Below, one piece after another: positions 44,342-52,272 of a stretch of DNA of 64,000 nt (position 1 is the first letter of the stretch; each line of letters opens with the position of its first letter). The notes under the pieces are model-generated. The model saw only the letters and a list, made by a program, of their open reading frames with translations, ran no database searches and was not told the DNA's origin. The position numbers and the translations under genes are program-made. Source of the DNA: Sphingobacteriales bacterium 50-39 (GTDB taxonomy: Bacteria > Bacteroidota > Bacteroidia > Chitinophagales > Chitinophagaceae); NCBI GenBank assembly GCA_001898505.1, contig MKTZ01000026.1:62001-126000 (forward strand), in the 5' to 3' direction.

Positions 44342-45451
44342 ATGACCAGGTGTATCAGCATAGTTCCTTACCGGTGGCTGCCCGCGGATACGGGAGGGCA
44401 CAGGGCGGTGGCGTTATTCTACAAGTATTTATCCCTTCACTGGCAGCTAGTGTGCGCTGGCACTACTGACAACGACGTATCTGCTGCTGATGGGTATGAG
44501 GTGCTGCGCGTGTTCAGGCCGTCACCCCTGAGGTATATCAATCCCCTGTACATTTTCAGGCTTCGCCGGATCATCCGGGCGAAGAAAATCACCCATCTGA
44601 TACTGGAACACCCTTATTATGGCTGGCTGGGTGTGAGCTTAAAGCTGATCTGCGGAATTAAGCTCATCGTCCGCTCGCATAACATCGAAGGTCTCCGTTG
44701 GAAGTCCCTTGGCAAATGGTGGTGGCGGATATTGTGGTATTACGAGCGCTGGGTGCACAGACGTGCCGACCGCAACCTGTTCATCCAGGATGAGGAGAGG
44801 CAATATGCCATTGAACACTGGTCGCTAGACCCCGGGCGCTGTTTTACCATGACCTATGGGGTTGAGCGCGACCAGGCGCCGGCCCCTTCAGCTATTGCAG
44901 ATGCCAGGCAACTGATCAGACAACAGTATGGGATCGCTGGCGACAGTACCGTTCTTTGTTTTAACGGCGCTTTTGGCTACCGTCCCAACCTGGACGCCCT
45001 GCATACGATCCTGGAGACCATCCTGCCTCTCCTGGAAAGAATACCGGATCTCTCATTTACGATCCTTGTTTGTGGCAAGGATATCCCCGGGGATCTGATG
45101 CATAGAAACTATCCCAGGGTCATTTTCGCCGGCTTTGTACCGGATATTGTGCCCTATCTGCTGGCGTCAGATGTATTCCTGAACCCTGTCATGGACGGGG
45201 GAGGTATCAAAACCAAGCTGGTGGAAGCGCTGGGATACAACCTGAATGCCGTATCGGTACGCAACGGGGCCGTAGGGATCGACCCTGCATGGTGCAATGG
45301 CAAGCTGCTGGTATGCGACAACGGAGATTGGCCCGCATTTGCCCGCCTGGTCGTGGAAGCCAGCCGGATCAAAGGGGATATCCCTCCTTTGTATTTCAAA
45401 CATTTTTACTGGGGTTCCATTGCCCGGGCAGCAGCGGCCTTTATGGAATAA
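44342..45451 (+). CDS. GT4 family glycosyltransferase
   Basis: 369 residues, GT-B fold. N-terminal acceptor domain with YRWLPADTGGHRAVALF. Conserved C-terminal donor-site motif MDGGGIKTKLVEALGYNL, the equivalent of the GT4 EPFG..EA signature. SHNIEGLRWKSLGKWWW is typical of one Bacteroidota subgroup. Probably an envelope polysaccharide or glycan transferase; the sugar is unknown. It is second in an operon with the YfhO-like gene. Confidence 0.87.
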   Translation: MTRCISIVPYRWLPADTGGHRAVALFYKYLSLHWQLVCAGTTDNDVSAADGYEVLRVFRPSPLRYINPLYIFRLRRIIRAKKITHLILEHPYYGWLGVSLKLICGIKLIVRSHNIEGLRWKSLGKWWWRILWYYERWVHRRADRNLFIQDEERQYAIEHWSLDPGRCFTMTYGVERDQAPAPSAIADARQLIRQQYGIAGDSTVLCFNGAFGYRPNLDALHTILETILPLLERIPDLSFTILVCGKDIPGDLMHRNYPRVIFAGFVPDIVPYLLASDVFLNPVMDGGGIKTKLVEALGYNLNAVSVRNGAVGIDPAWCNGKLLVCDNGDWPAFARLVVEASRIKGDIPPLYFKHFYWGSIARAAAAFME

Positions 45452-45457
45452 CATGAA

Positions 45458-45484
45458 AAAAGCCCCGGTTATGGGGCTATAATA
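45458..45484. terminator. terminator between convergent genes
   Basis: AGCCCC-GGTTAT-GGGGCT with A-rich flanks on the left, which give a T-tract (TTTTTT) on the minus strand. It mainly ends the minus-strand PUR-type gene. Confidence 0.8.
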
Positions 45485-45505
45485 AGATACAGGAAAGTGA
45501 ACGAC

Positions 45506-45919
45506 TTACCATTTGTCCACTTCTTCACCCGCTGCGGTATTAGGGGTGGCTGTTGGGGTATGGCGAACTTCTTCAATGATGTCATCAGCAATGCTGCTGC
45601 CTCCGTCCTGTCCCTCACTTTCTGCAACAGTGTCGTGGTTATAGGCGTCGAAGTCAAAGTCTGGCATTAATTCCGTCTTCACGTAATCCACAGCCTCAGT
45701 GAGCGCTTTCAGGAACTTGTTGAAGTCTTCCTTGTACAGGAAGATCTTGTGCCTGTCGTACCCATCCTCGTTGAATTTCTTACGGCTTTCGGTAATAGTC
45801 AGATAGTAGTCATTACTACGTGTTGCCCTCACATCAAAGAAGTACGTTCTGCGCTTGCCAGCCCTGATGCGCCTGCTGTAAACGCTTTCCATTCTTTTTT
45901 CGTTGTTGTCGTACGCCAC
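45506..45919 (-). CDS. DUF3276/PUR-type nucleic-acid-binding protein
   Basis: 137 residues. A PUR-repeat-like domain: YSRRIRAGKRRTYFFDVRAT, DYYLTITESRKKF, then HKIFLYKEDFNKFLKALTEA, followed by an acidic, Gly/Thr-rich tail. Relatives in Spirochaetes (BpuR) bind DNA and RNA and regulate expression. It has a very clear promoter upstream. Confidence 0.88.
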   Translation of the reverse strand: MAYDNNEKRMESVYSRRIRAGKRRTYFFDVRATRSNDYYLTITESRKKFNEDGYDRHKIFLYKEDFNKFLKALTEAVDYVKTELMPDFDFDAYNHDTVAESEGQDGGSSIADDIIEEVRHTPTATPNTAAGEEVDKW

Positions 45920-45964
45920 AATAAAGTTTTTTTGTCAGTTGAAAATAACGATTTGTACCGGACA

Positions 45965-45994
45965 CAAATATAGTATTGTTTTCGAATTGGCAAA
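45965..45994 (-). promoter_or_regulatory. promoter of the PUR-type gene
   Basis: On the minus strand TTTG (45994-45991), an 18-nt spacer and TATATTTG (45972-45965) nearly match the Bacteroidota consensus (spacing usually 19-21). The expected leader is about 40 nt. Confidence 0.75.
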
Positions 45995-46160
45995 ATTCGT
46001 AAAAGAATTTATATCACCGATTTAGGCCAATACCAGCCTGCTTTTCACGGCGGGGCATTAAAATCGGCCGGGATATTGACCATTTTGTGAAGCGGTATAA
46101 CCAGACAAGGCGAAAAGCCCCTTTCGTTTCCCGTTATGAGACAGGACAAGGCGGTTGGGA

Positions 46161-48068
46161 CTATGCTTCCTCCTTTTCCCGTTGCTGTTGTTCGTACAAG
46201 TAGGTGTAATAGCCATTGAGTGCAAGCAGCTCCTGATGGGTGCCCGTCTCTACAATTCGGCCTTCTTCCAGGACGATGATCCTGTCGAAATCCAGGAGGG
46301 AGAAGATGCGGTGGGTGATGATGACGGCTGTTTTGTGATGAAGATATTGATGTAAGTTTGCAAGTATTTCCTTTTCAGTCTTAGCATCTACGGCACTGAG
46401 ACAATCGTCAAACACAACGATCTCAGGGTCTTTGACCAGGCTGCGGGCGATGGATATCCGTTGTTTTTGTCCGCCACTGAGGGTCACGCCCCTCTCTCCT
46501 ATCATGGTATTGTATTTATCGGCAAAACCTTCTATCTCTTTGTCGACGGCGGCATAATGGGCTGCGCGGCGTACTTTTTCCTCGTCGGGCTTTTCCAGGC
46601 CGAACTGGATATTACCGGTGACAGTATCGCTGAAAAGGAAGGTATCCTGGGGGGTGTAGCTGATCTGACGACGAAGGTCCTGCAGATCAAATTGACGAAT
46701 ATCAATTCCGTCGATGAGAATGCGGCCTTTTCCGGGATCGTACATGCGGAGAAGCAGTTGAGCTACCGTGGTTTTTCCACTACCTGTCCTCCCGATGATG
46801 ACCACTTTTTCCCCTTTCCGGATGTCCAGGTGAAAGTCCTTGAGGGCGTGGATGCCGGTGTTGGGATATATAAAGTCGATGTGCTCGAAGCTGATATTTC
46901 CCTGTAGGTGATGTTGCAGTGGAGTGTCCGGGTTTCGGATATCGGGTACAGTATCCAGGAATTCATTCAGTCTCTTTTGGGAGGCGGAGGCTCTTTGTAT
47001 GATGCTGGCCACCCAGCCGATGGCGCTCACGGGAAAGGTGAGCATGGTAATATAAATAACGAATTCTGTGATGGTGCCGAGGTCCGTATTGTGACGGCCA
47101 TATATGGAATAGAGACCGCCGATCATGATGGCAAGAAGGGTGCTGAGGCCGATCATTAAGCCCATGGAGGGGAAGTAGATGGATTCGACCTTGGCCAGCC
47201 CAACGGCATTTTTGCGGTATTCTTCGCTGTTGTGGGTGAAAAAGCGAAGCATGGCATTCTCCTGGACGAATGATTTGATGACACGTATGCCGCTGTAGGA
47301 TTCCTGGGCATTGGTGGTGAGGTTGCTCAGGAGGGCCTGGATATGTTCGCTCCTTTTGTGGATGATGGTGTTGACATAATAAATGGTAATAGCCAGGATG
47401 GGCAGGGGGGTCAATACGTAAAAGCTAAGGAGGGGGTCTTTTTTCAGCATGAAGAACAGGCTGAAAGCGATGGTAGCAAGGAGGTTGACAAGGTACATGA
47501 CGGCGGGGCCTGTGAACATGCGGACACGGCTGACGTCCTCAGCCATACGGCTCATCAGGTCGCCGGTAGAATGTATCTTATAGAAATTAGCGTCCAATAG
47601 CTGGTAGTGGTCGTAGATCTCCTTTTTCTGGTCGTATTCGATGTGACGGCTCATGACGATGATGGTCTGGCGCATGAGGAACATGAAGAAGCCGCCTACC
47701 AGGGCCAGTACGAGCAGCGTGATGCCGCAGATGGCGACCTTGGTTCCAAAGGAGGGTTTGGCCTCATCCAGCCGGCGGATGAATTTCTTCACGAGTATAT
47801 CGTAGTTGGCGGTGTCTTTTTTATCCTGAAGGGCTTGGCTACCTGTCGTCTGGGGCTGTGTTGCGGTACCTTGTGAGGGCATGGTGAGCCGGGAGGTCTT
47901 GAAAGCGATGCTGTCCCGTAGTTCTTTTTCAACGGAATTGACTACATATCCGGTGACCTGGGGGGTGAGGATGCGGAAATAGTTGGAGAGAATGATGAAT
48001 ACCAGGCCCCAGAAGAAGCGCATACGGTATTTCCAGAAATATTTATTGACAGCTCTAAGGTGTTTCAT
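46161..48068 (-). CDS. ABC exporter half-transporter with noncanonical Walker B
   Basis: 635 residues from ATG 48068; the open frame extends upstream but would run through tRNA-Ser. N-terminal six-helix exporter domain (MRFFWGLVFIILSNYF start), then an ATPase domain: Walker A GRTGSGKT, signature LSGGQKQRISIARSL, Walker B IVVFDDCLSAVD, H-loop VIITHRI. Asp replaces the catalytic Glu after Walker B, a feature of the degenerate half in heterodimeric exporters such as the BmrC/MdlA type. A partner is therefore expected but is not adjacent. Substrate unknown. Confidence 0.9.
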   Translation of the reverse strand: MKHLRAVNKYFWKYRMRFFWGLVFIILSNYFRILTPQVTGYVVNSVEKELRDSIAFKTSRLTMPSQGTATQPQTTGSQALQDKKDTANYDILVKKFIRRLDEAKPSFGTKVAICGITLLVLALVGGFFMFLMRQTIIVMSRHIEYDQKKEIYDHYQLLDANFYKIHSTGDLMSRMAEDVSRVRMFTGPAVMYLVNLLATIAFSLFFMLKKDPLLSFYVLTPLPILAITIYYVNTIIHKRSEHIQALLSNLTTNAQESYSGIRVIKSFVQENAMLRFFTHNSEEYRKNAVGLAKVESIYFPSMGLMIGLSTLLAIMIGGLYSIYGRHNTDLGTITEFVIYITMLTFPVSAIGWVASIIQRASASQKRLNEFLDTVPDIRNPDTPLQHHLQGNISFEHIDFIYPNTGIHALKDFHLDIRKGEKVVIIGRTGSGKTTVAQLLLRMYDPGKGRILIDGIDIRQFDLQDLRRQISYTPQDTFLFSDTVTGNIQFGLEKPDEEKVRRAAHYAAVDKEIEGFADKYNTMIGERGVTLSGGQKQRISIARSLVKDPEIVVFDDCLSAVDAKTEKEILANLHQYLHHKTAVIITHRIFSLLDFDRIIVLEEGRIVETGTHQELLALNGYYTYLYEQQQREKEEA

Positions 48069-48112
48069 CCGTCGACATTCATTTTTTGGGGGTCGGATCA
48101 GCGGGAATGCCA

Positions 48113-48120
48113 CAAAGGTA
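48113..48120 (-). promoter_or_regulatory. -7 box of the ABC exporter gene
   Basis: TACCTTTG on the minus strand, 45 nt upstream of the exporter ATG. It is an exact TAnnTTTG match; a -33 box is unclear. Confidence 0.5.
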
Positions 48121-48173
48121 CGTATCCTATTATTTTTTTGGCTGTATGGCGGCAGAGCCTTTATTTTGCGCCC

Positions 48174-48258
48174 GGAGAGATGGCAGAGCGGTCGAATGCG
48201 GCGGTCTTGAAAACCGTTGAGGTGAAAGCCTCCGGGGGTTCGAATCCCTCTCTCTCCG
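48174..48258 (+). tRNA. tRNA-Ser (anticodon TGA)
   Basis: 85 nt. Acceptor stem GGAGAGA/TCTCTCC, anticodon stem GCGGT/ACCGT with loop CTTGAAA (anticodon TGA), a long variable arm (about 48219-48236), T-arm GGGGG-TTCGAAT-CCCTC, discriminator G. CCA is not encoded. Its 3' end is the likely attachment site for the integrase just downstream. Confidence 0.95.
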
Positions 48259-48303
48259 CTCAGTTTTATTGAAATACAGTACTGACAAGGCATTGCGGAG
48301 ACG

Positions 48304-48354
48304 TCGATGTAAAACTCAAATAAAAACTCAAATAGAGTTTTTGCTAAACATCGA
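48304..48354. repeat. tandem and inverted repeats before the integrase gene
   Basis: Two exact tandem copies of AAAACTCAAATA (48311-48322 and 48323-48334) are followed by GAGTTTT (48335-48341), which can pair with AAAACTC. They are enclosed by TCGATGT (48304-48310) and its complement ACATCGA (48348-48354), which ends at the integrase start codon. Direct repeats beside an att site fit arm-type integrase binding sites; the inverted pair may also form a hairpin that masks the start. Confidence 0.65.
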
Positions 48355-49646
48355 TGAATATGCCAGCAGTAACGTACACGGAACCCAGGCTTTGTGACTA
48401 TAAAGGCGACGTCACAAAGCCCTGGTTTGTCTATTTTGACATCACTAACCCGGTCACAAATCAGACCATCTCCAAACAATTTCGTTCCGGCATTAACTAC
48501 TATCATGACACAGACGAGAGGCGAAAGGCAGGCTTGGCCCTTGCCAAAACCTGGCTCAAGAAACTTGAAACCGGCTGGAATCCCTGGGGGCTCACGGATG
48601 ACCCTTCACCTTCATCTGCCGTCACCGCTCTGGAGAAGCTGTCTTTCATTGGCGCGCTGGAATTTGCCCTTAAGAGCTATAAGGCATCCTCGGCCACCAT
48701 CAGAGCTTACAGAACGACGGTGAATGATTTGAAGAGAGCCGCCCGGTCCTTGTCTCTTCATGATGTTACAGCTAAAGACTTTCGGCGGCAGCATGTCAAG
48801 CTCCTGCTGGATTGCTGTCTTACCTCGAAAAATATTCCGAAGGGCAGGCAGGTCTGGACAAATGCTGCTCATAATAAAAATCTCACATACCTACATGCCC
48901 TATGCGAGTATCTCATCGAATGGGAAGTTCTGGAGTATAACCCAGCGCATAAGATAAAGCCCTTGCCGGTGGCTGAGACGGAAAAGTATGTCCCACTGAC
49001 CGAAAAGGAAAAGAAGGACCTGTACGAATTTCTCGTTATTAATCACTACAAATTTTTCGTATACCTGATGGTACTCTATCACACCGGCATTCGCCCCAAA
49101 GAGATCCTTTCCTTAAAGATCCGCGATATCGACCTCACTAAACCAGAGATCAAAATCATTCCCATCCTGGAAGAAGAAAACTCGAAGGTCAAAAAGATAC
49201 GATACATTCCAATAAACAACCACTTACTCCCTTTCCTGCGTGAAATGAACCTGGAGGAATATTCCCAGGACTATTATGTTTTCGGGAGCCCCTTTGTTTC
49301 CGGCAAGGGTAATAGAGGAGGTGGGTCTTCTACTGGTGGCGTGATTGGAGCCGCAAGGCCCGAATACTTTAGCCCCTCCCCGACCCGTATAAAACGTGAT
49401 ACGGTAACGAAGCTATGGAAGAGTTTGATAAAGGAGAAGCTCGGCATCGACAAACACCAGTATGCAATGAAGCGTACTGGTGGGGACGACAAGATCCTTG
49501 CCGGCATGGAGCTGGATGAGCTGCGAGAACTGTATGGTCATGGCAGTAAGTACATGACAGAGAAATATGCCAAAGTTGTGAAGGAAGTGTATAAAAAGAG
49601 GATTATCGAGAATTCGCCTTCCTTCCTTCCAGCTGCCGAAAAATAG
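48354..49646 (+). CDS. phage tyrosine integrase
   Basis: 430 residues. SAM-like core-binding domain at about 95-200 (EFALKSYKASSATIRAYRTTV) and a catalytic domain from about 210. Catalytic Arg247 is in HTGIRPKEILSL. The box II position reads YAMKRT (370-375) where HxLRHT is usual. His396 lies in LYGHGSKYM and the nucleophile Tyr405 follows at the canonical 9-residue spacing. It catalyses integration at tRNA-Ser immediately upstream. A stem-loop, GGCCCTG/CAGGGCC (49647-49672), follows the stop. Confidence 0.94.
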   Translation: MNMPAVTYTEPRLCDYKGDVTKPWFVYFDITNPVTNQTISKQFRSGINYYHDTDERRKAGLALAKTWLKKLETGWNPWGLTDDPSPSSAVTALEKLSFIGALEFALKSYKASSATIRAYRTTVNDLKRAARSLSLHDVTAKDFRRQHVKLLLDCCLTSKNIPKGRQVWTNAAHNKNLTYLHALCEYLIEWEVLEYNPAHKIKPLPVAETEKYVPLTEKEKKDLYEFLVINHYKFFVYLMVLYHTGIRPKEILSLKIRDIDLTKPEIKIIPILEEENSKVKKIRYIPINNHLLPFLREMNLEEYSQDYYVFGSPFVSGKGNRGGGSSTGGVIGAARPEYFSPSPTRIKRDTVTKLWKSLIKEKLGIDKHQYAMKRTGGDDKILAGMELDELRELYGHGSKYMTEKYAKVVKEVYKKRIIENSPSFLPAAEK

Positions 49647-49750
49647 GGCCCTGTCCTGTTGCGGCCAGGGCCACTCACCTGGAAAGGTGGCTACGAGAAC
49701 CTTACCAAAAATTAGGTTTTGGGAAAGAGGAGTATATCACAAATATAGCG

Positions 49751-49969
49751 TCAAAACTGTCGTATCTTTTTTATTATCGCCTTCAGTTTCTCTACAGCCT
49801 GCGAATCACCTGGCCTATCGAGAAGATAGATTGGATCTACCGTGTTATAAATTTGAGAAGAGAGCCCCGGGTATAACATTTTCAAGGCTTCCAGTTCATC
49901 CAATTCTGCCTTTGAAATGGTACCCGACATTTCACGAAGAATTAAGTATTGCAGGGGATCCACCACCAT
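49751..49969 (-). CDS. small protein resembling a FecR N-terminal anti-sigma domain
   Basis: 72 residues. LREMSGTISKAELDELEALK followed by a YPGLSSQIYN helix and a C-terminal LKAIIKKIRQF matches the helical cytosolic domain of FecR-type anti-sigma factors (the xxLSGEAxxEExxEL pattern). There is no transmembrane helix or periplasmic part, so it is either a free anti-sigma-like protein or a remnant. A plus-strand frame over the same bases shows no features. A terminator-type hairpin lies 15 nt upstream of its start. Assignment is by pattern only. Confidence 0.55.
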   Translation of the reverse strand: MVVDPLQYLILREMSGTISKAELDELEALKMLYPGLSSQIYNTVDPIYLLDRPGDSQAVEKLKAIIKKIRQF

Positions 49970-49983
49970 TTTGATAGATTAAA

Positions 49984-50007
49984 AAGCCGCCCCTGTGAGA
50001 GCGGCTT
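49984..50007 (-). terminator. terminator or attenuator before the FecR-like small gene
   Basis: AAGCCGC-CCCTGTGAGA-GCGGCTT hairpin, followed on the minus strand by TTTTT. It would stop transcripts coming from the XRE genes just before the start of the gene at 49969. Confidence 0.6.
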
Positions 50008-50132
50008 ATTCCACGTTTTGCATTCTTGGCACTTACCTTGGCTCCTGCGCCTGTAGGAGTGCTATAATCAGAGTTCCCTTAGCCTTTAAACCTTATCCTT
50101 GGATGTGAAGATAAGTAATTTATTTATACCAT

Positions 50133-50150
50133 GTAGGCGTATACGCATAC
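50133..50150. promoter_or_regulatory. palindromic operator candidate
   Basis: The 18-bp sequence GTAGGCGTATACGCATAC is palindromic except for one mismatched pair, with a perfect GCGTATACGC core. It lies 34 nt upstream of the XRE gene at 50184. Likely an operator for one of the two XRE repressors; this is inference from position and symmetry. Confidence 0.55.
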
Positions 50151-50183
50151 AAAATTTTCTATGGTTTCGTTCATCTTGCCGTA

Positions 50184-50423
50184 ATGGAAGGTGCAGATTC
50201 CCAGCAAATTATTCAACAATTTGGCGAAAACTTGGAAAAAATTCGAATGGCGAAAGGTTTGAGCCTTCGTGACCTCGCACATATAGCCGACATTGATCAT
50301 AGCACCATTCACCGAATAGAGAAAGGTATTGCGAATCCGATGCTTACCATGATAATAACCCTTGCCAATGCTCTTGAAGTTGATCCTGCCGAAATGCTGG
50401 CGCCATTCAGAGGGAAAAAATAA
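50184..50423 (+). CDS. XRE family HTH repressor
   Basis: 79 residues, a single Cro/CI-type HTH: FGENLEKIRMAKGLSLRDLA, then DHSTIHRIEKGIANPMLTMI. There is no oligomerisation or peptidase domain. Similar in layout to the convergent XRE protein at 50474. Probably a phage-type repressor or Cro-like regulator acting at the palindrome upstream. Confidence 0.88.
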   Translation: MEGADSQQIIQQFGENLEKIRMAKGLSLRDLAHIADIDHSTIHRIEKGIANPMLTMIITLANALEVDPAEMLAPFRGKK

Positions 50424-50469
50424 TGAACGAGGCTTGTTCTCTCAATCATCCGTTATAGCTAACGGCGGA

Positions 50470-50494
50470 AACCTCACCTTTTTTTGGTGGGGTT
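50470..50494. terminator. terminator between two convergent XRE genes
   Basis: AACCTCACC-TTTTTTT-GGTGGGGTT stem (one G-T pair) followed on the plus strand by TTCTTTT. It overlaps the last codons of the minus-strand XRE gene. Confidence 0.75.
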
Positions 50495-50737
50495 TTCTTT
50501 TGGAGGGTGAAGGTCCGGCGGGAAAAATTCAATGGGGCTGATATCGAAGGCTTCAGCGAGGAGGATTATTGCCAGGAAAGACGGGTTCGATTGGGCCTTT
50601 TCCAGCTTATCTATGTAGCTCGGTTCCAGTCCTGCTTCTGCCGCCAGGTTCCTTAAACTCCACTCCCGCTCCTTGCGCAGCCGTTTTAAGACCTTGCCGA
50701 AGTGAAGTAAGAGTTTTTTGTCCCTGCCTGTATCCAT
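50474..50737 (-). CDS. XRE family HTH repressor
   Basis: 87 residues: FGKVLKRLRKEREWSLRNLA, then EPSYIDKLEKAQSNPSFLAI, with a charged Pro/Lys-rich tail. Together with the plus-strand XRE gene it may form an opposed lysogeny switch, although the two genes converge rather than diverge, unlike a classical CI/Cro pair. Confidence 0.86.
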   Translation of the reverse strand: MDTGRDKKLLLHFGKVLKRLRKEREWSLRNLAAEAGLEPSYIDKLEKAQSNPSFLAIILLAEAFDISPIEFFPPDLHPPKENPTKKR

Positions 50738-50905
50738 CCGCGAAAGGTCAAATAATGGCTCATAATTTTTGTACTACTATAGAGGACAGTAATTAAAAAA
50801 ACTTTGTATATTAGCATGAAGCAATAAACTCGTCATCTTCCTAACAGGGATGACGAACGTTTGGGCCCCTTCTTTTCTAAGAGGGTTCATTTTCAAGACA
50901 CTCAA

Positions 50906-51196
50906 ATGAAATACCTTCTCTTCCTTCTGATGTTTGGGCATAAATGGGGCCCCTTCGTCCATTGCCATGATAGGACTGCCCGCCAGGTAATGGAAGAAAT
51001 CGCTCATCACTATGGCGCAAAGGTTCAATACGAGTCCCCTTTCAATGGACCCTGCGAGAAAATTATTGGATATGGTGACATTGGACTCGATTTACCCCCT
51101 GAGCGGCTTGCTCGATTATTGACAAGTAGTAGACTGCTTATTTCTTACCGGGATGGGTGTTTCTATTGTGAGGAATTGGATCCGTCCTTAAAGTAA
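50906..51196 (+). CDS. small protein resembling the FecR C-terminal/STN-type domain
   Basis: 96 residues from ATG 50906. A short hydrophobic start MKYLLFLLMF, then RTARQVMEEIAHHYGAKVQY, GYGDIGLDLPPERLARLL and LLISYRDGCFY. This order (a VMEEIAxxYG helix, a beta strand, LxxxLARLL) resembles the small alpha/beta domain at the C-terminus of FecR proteins and the STN domain of TonB receptors. No other part of such proteins is present. A competing minus-strand frame (50777-51028) has no recognisable features. Tentative. Confidence 0.5.
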   Translation: MKYLLFLLMFGHKWGPFVHCHDRTARQVMEEIAHHYGAKVQYESPFNGPCEKIIGYGDIGLDLPPERLARLLTSSRLLISYRDGCFYCEELDPSLK

Positions 51197-51209
51197 TTCC
51201 AAGCGCTAC

Positions 51210-51599
51210 CTATCTCTTAACCTGATCTTTCTTGCCAGGCTCATGTTGAAAATAATCTATCGAACCTCGATGCTTTGCGTCATATAGGGTCAATTTTTTT
51301 ACATCAACCTTTCCCCCAAGCTCTATCATTAAATAATGGTCAAAGACAAGGGCCATGAATTCTTCGATTTCAATTTGCATCCACTTAGCCATCAGCCTGT
51401 AATGCCAGAGCGAGAATACACTCTCATCATTAAGCGCATCTGCGAATCTATCAGTTTTCATCCCTAAATCGGTGGCTACCACTGTTCGCGGAATTGTCCG
51501 AAAGATGTCAAGGAAAGTCTTTATGCGACCAGATTTTAAGAAGAATTCTACGTCCTTATAACGAGGGTCAGTTCCTGCTGTATCTCGAATGGTAGCCAT
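51210..51599 (-). CDS. helical conserved hypothetical protein of mobile elements
   Basis: 129 residues, no signal or membrane segment. MATIRDTAGTDPRYKDVEF and RTIPRTVVATDLGMKTDRFA, then FSLWHYRLMAKWMQIEIEEF. The pattern 'PRTVVATDLGMKTDRFADAL' looks like a degenerate XRE/HTH fold. I recall similar proteins in Bacteroidota genomes but no established function. It converges with the gene at 50906. Confidence 0.6.
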   Translation of the reverse strand: MATIRDTAGTDPRYKDVEFFLKSGRIKTFLDIFRTIPRTVVATDLGMKTDRFADALNDESVFSLWHYRLMAKWMQIEIEEFMALVFDHYLMIELGGKVDVKKLTLYDAKHRGSIDYFQHEPGKKDQVKR

Positions 51600-51706
51600 A
51601 TAAAATCGGTTTTCTCACATCAAAAATAAGGAACTGCGGTCAGATTTGCCAAATAATTTAGTTTACTAATGCTAACTATATTAGTTTTGTGTTAAAAATC
51701 AATATT

Positions 51707-52048
51707 ATGGAATGGTTTAAAAATAAGTTTCTGGATCCCGGTGATCCAACCGTTGATGTCGATGGCTATAATACGCTCATCGTCCATTTACATTACCCCT
51801 TATGCCTTATCAGAATTGTTCTTGAAGGTAAAGGCGGTCCCGATTGGAAAGAGCCTGTCGGCGTAGTAAAGAAGTATGAGCAGGTTATCCCAGAAGATGA
51901 AAGAGCCGAGGATTACCCATCGATTTGGAAATATACACTATGGATATTCCGTCCCGAGCATATCCCGGATGAAGAACGCTCCAAATATGAGGCTATTCTG
52001 GACGCCGCCTGGCGATATTATATAGAAGGCGCATATGAGGAAGATTGA
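51707..52048 (+). CDS. uncharacterised acidic protein, first of an overlapping pair
   Basis: 113 residues from ATG 51707. TAGTTTTG at 51682-51689 matches the -7 box. Mixed alpha/beta sequence rich in Trp and Tyr with an acidic C-terminus (WRYYIEGAYEED). No family recognised. The following gene overlaps its 3' end by 14 nt, giving a two-gene unit in the early region between repressors and the methylase, a usual place for phage accessory genes. Confidence 0.6.
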   Translation: MEWFKNKFLDPGDPTVDVDGYNTLIVHLHYPLCLIRIVLEGKGGPDWKEPVGVVKKYEQVIPEDERAEDYPSIWKYTLWIFRPEHIPDEERSKYEAILDAAWRYYIEGAYEED

Positions 52049-52268
52049 ATTCACCGGGAACCTAGCTGGCGAGAAGTTAAAGGTGTTTCTCACCGACCCC
52101 CATCCAAATGGAAGCCATTGGCAGGTGCTAATTGACCATTATTATCATGGAACCATCACTAAGAGAGATGGCAAATGGATAGGCCACCTTAACCCAAACA
52201 GCGATCTGCAGGCAGACGATATTCAAATTTTGGGAGGGTGGGTTGACCATTACTATCCTCAAGGATAA
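52035..52268 (+). CDS. uncharacterised small protein, second of an overlapping pair
   Basis: 77 residues: MRKIEFTGNLAGEKLKVFL, then HYYHGTITKRDGKWIGHL and GGWVDHYYPQG. It looks like a small beta-rich fold. No family recognised. Translationally coupled to the gene at 51707; a GC-rich hairpin follows its stop. Confidence 0.6.
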   Translation: MRKIEFTGNLAGEKLKVFLTDPHPNGSHWQVLIDHYYHGTITKRDGKWIGHLNPNSDLQADDIQILGGWVDHYYPQG

Positions 52269-52272
52269 ATGC

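Noticed and set aside
48304-48354. Possible CRISPR array because of the short direct repeats
   Set aside because: Only two 12-nt copies without spacers; no cas genes anywhere in the window.
46161-48506. Upstream extension of the ABC exporter to 781 residues
   Set aside because: The extension would be translated from sequence antisense to tRNA-Ser and the attachment region; ATG 48068 gives a normal exporter N-terminus.
49687-49974. 95-codon plus-strand ORF after the integrase
   Set aside because: The minus-strand frame over the same bases has a FecR N-terminal-like pattern, whereas this one has none.
50777-51028. 83-codon minus-strand ORF
   Set aside because: The overlapping plus-strand ORF from 50906 shows an STN/FecR C-terminal-like pattern and extends further.
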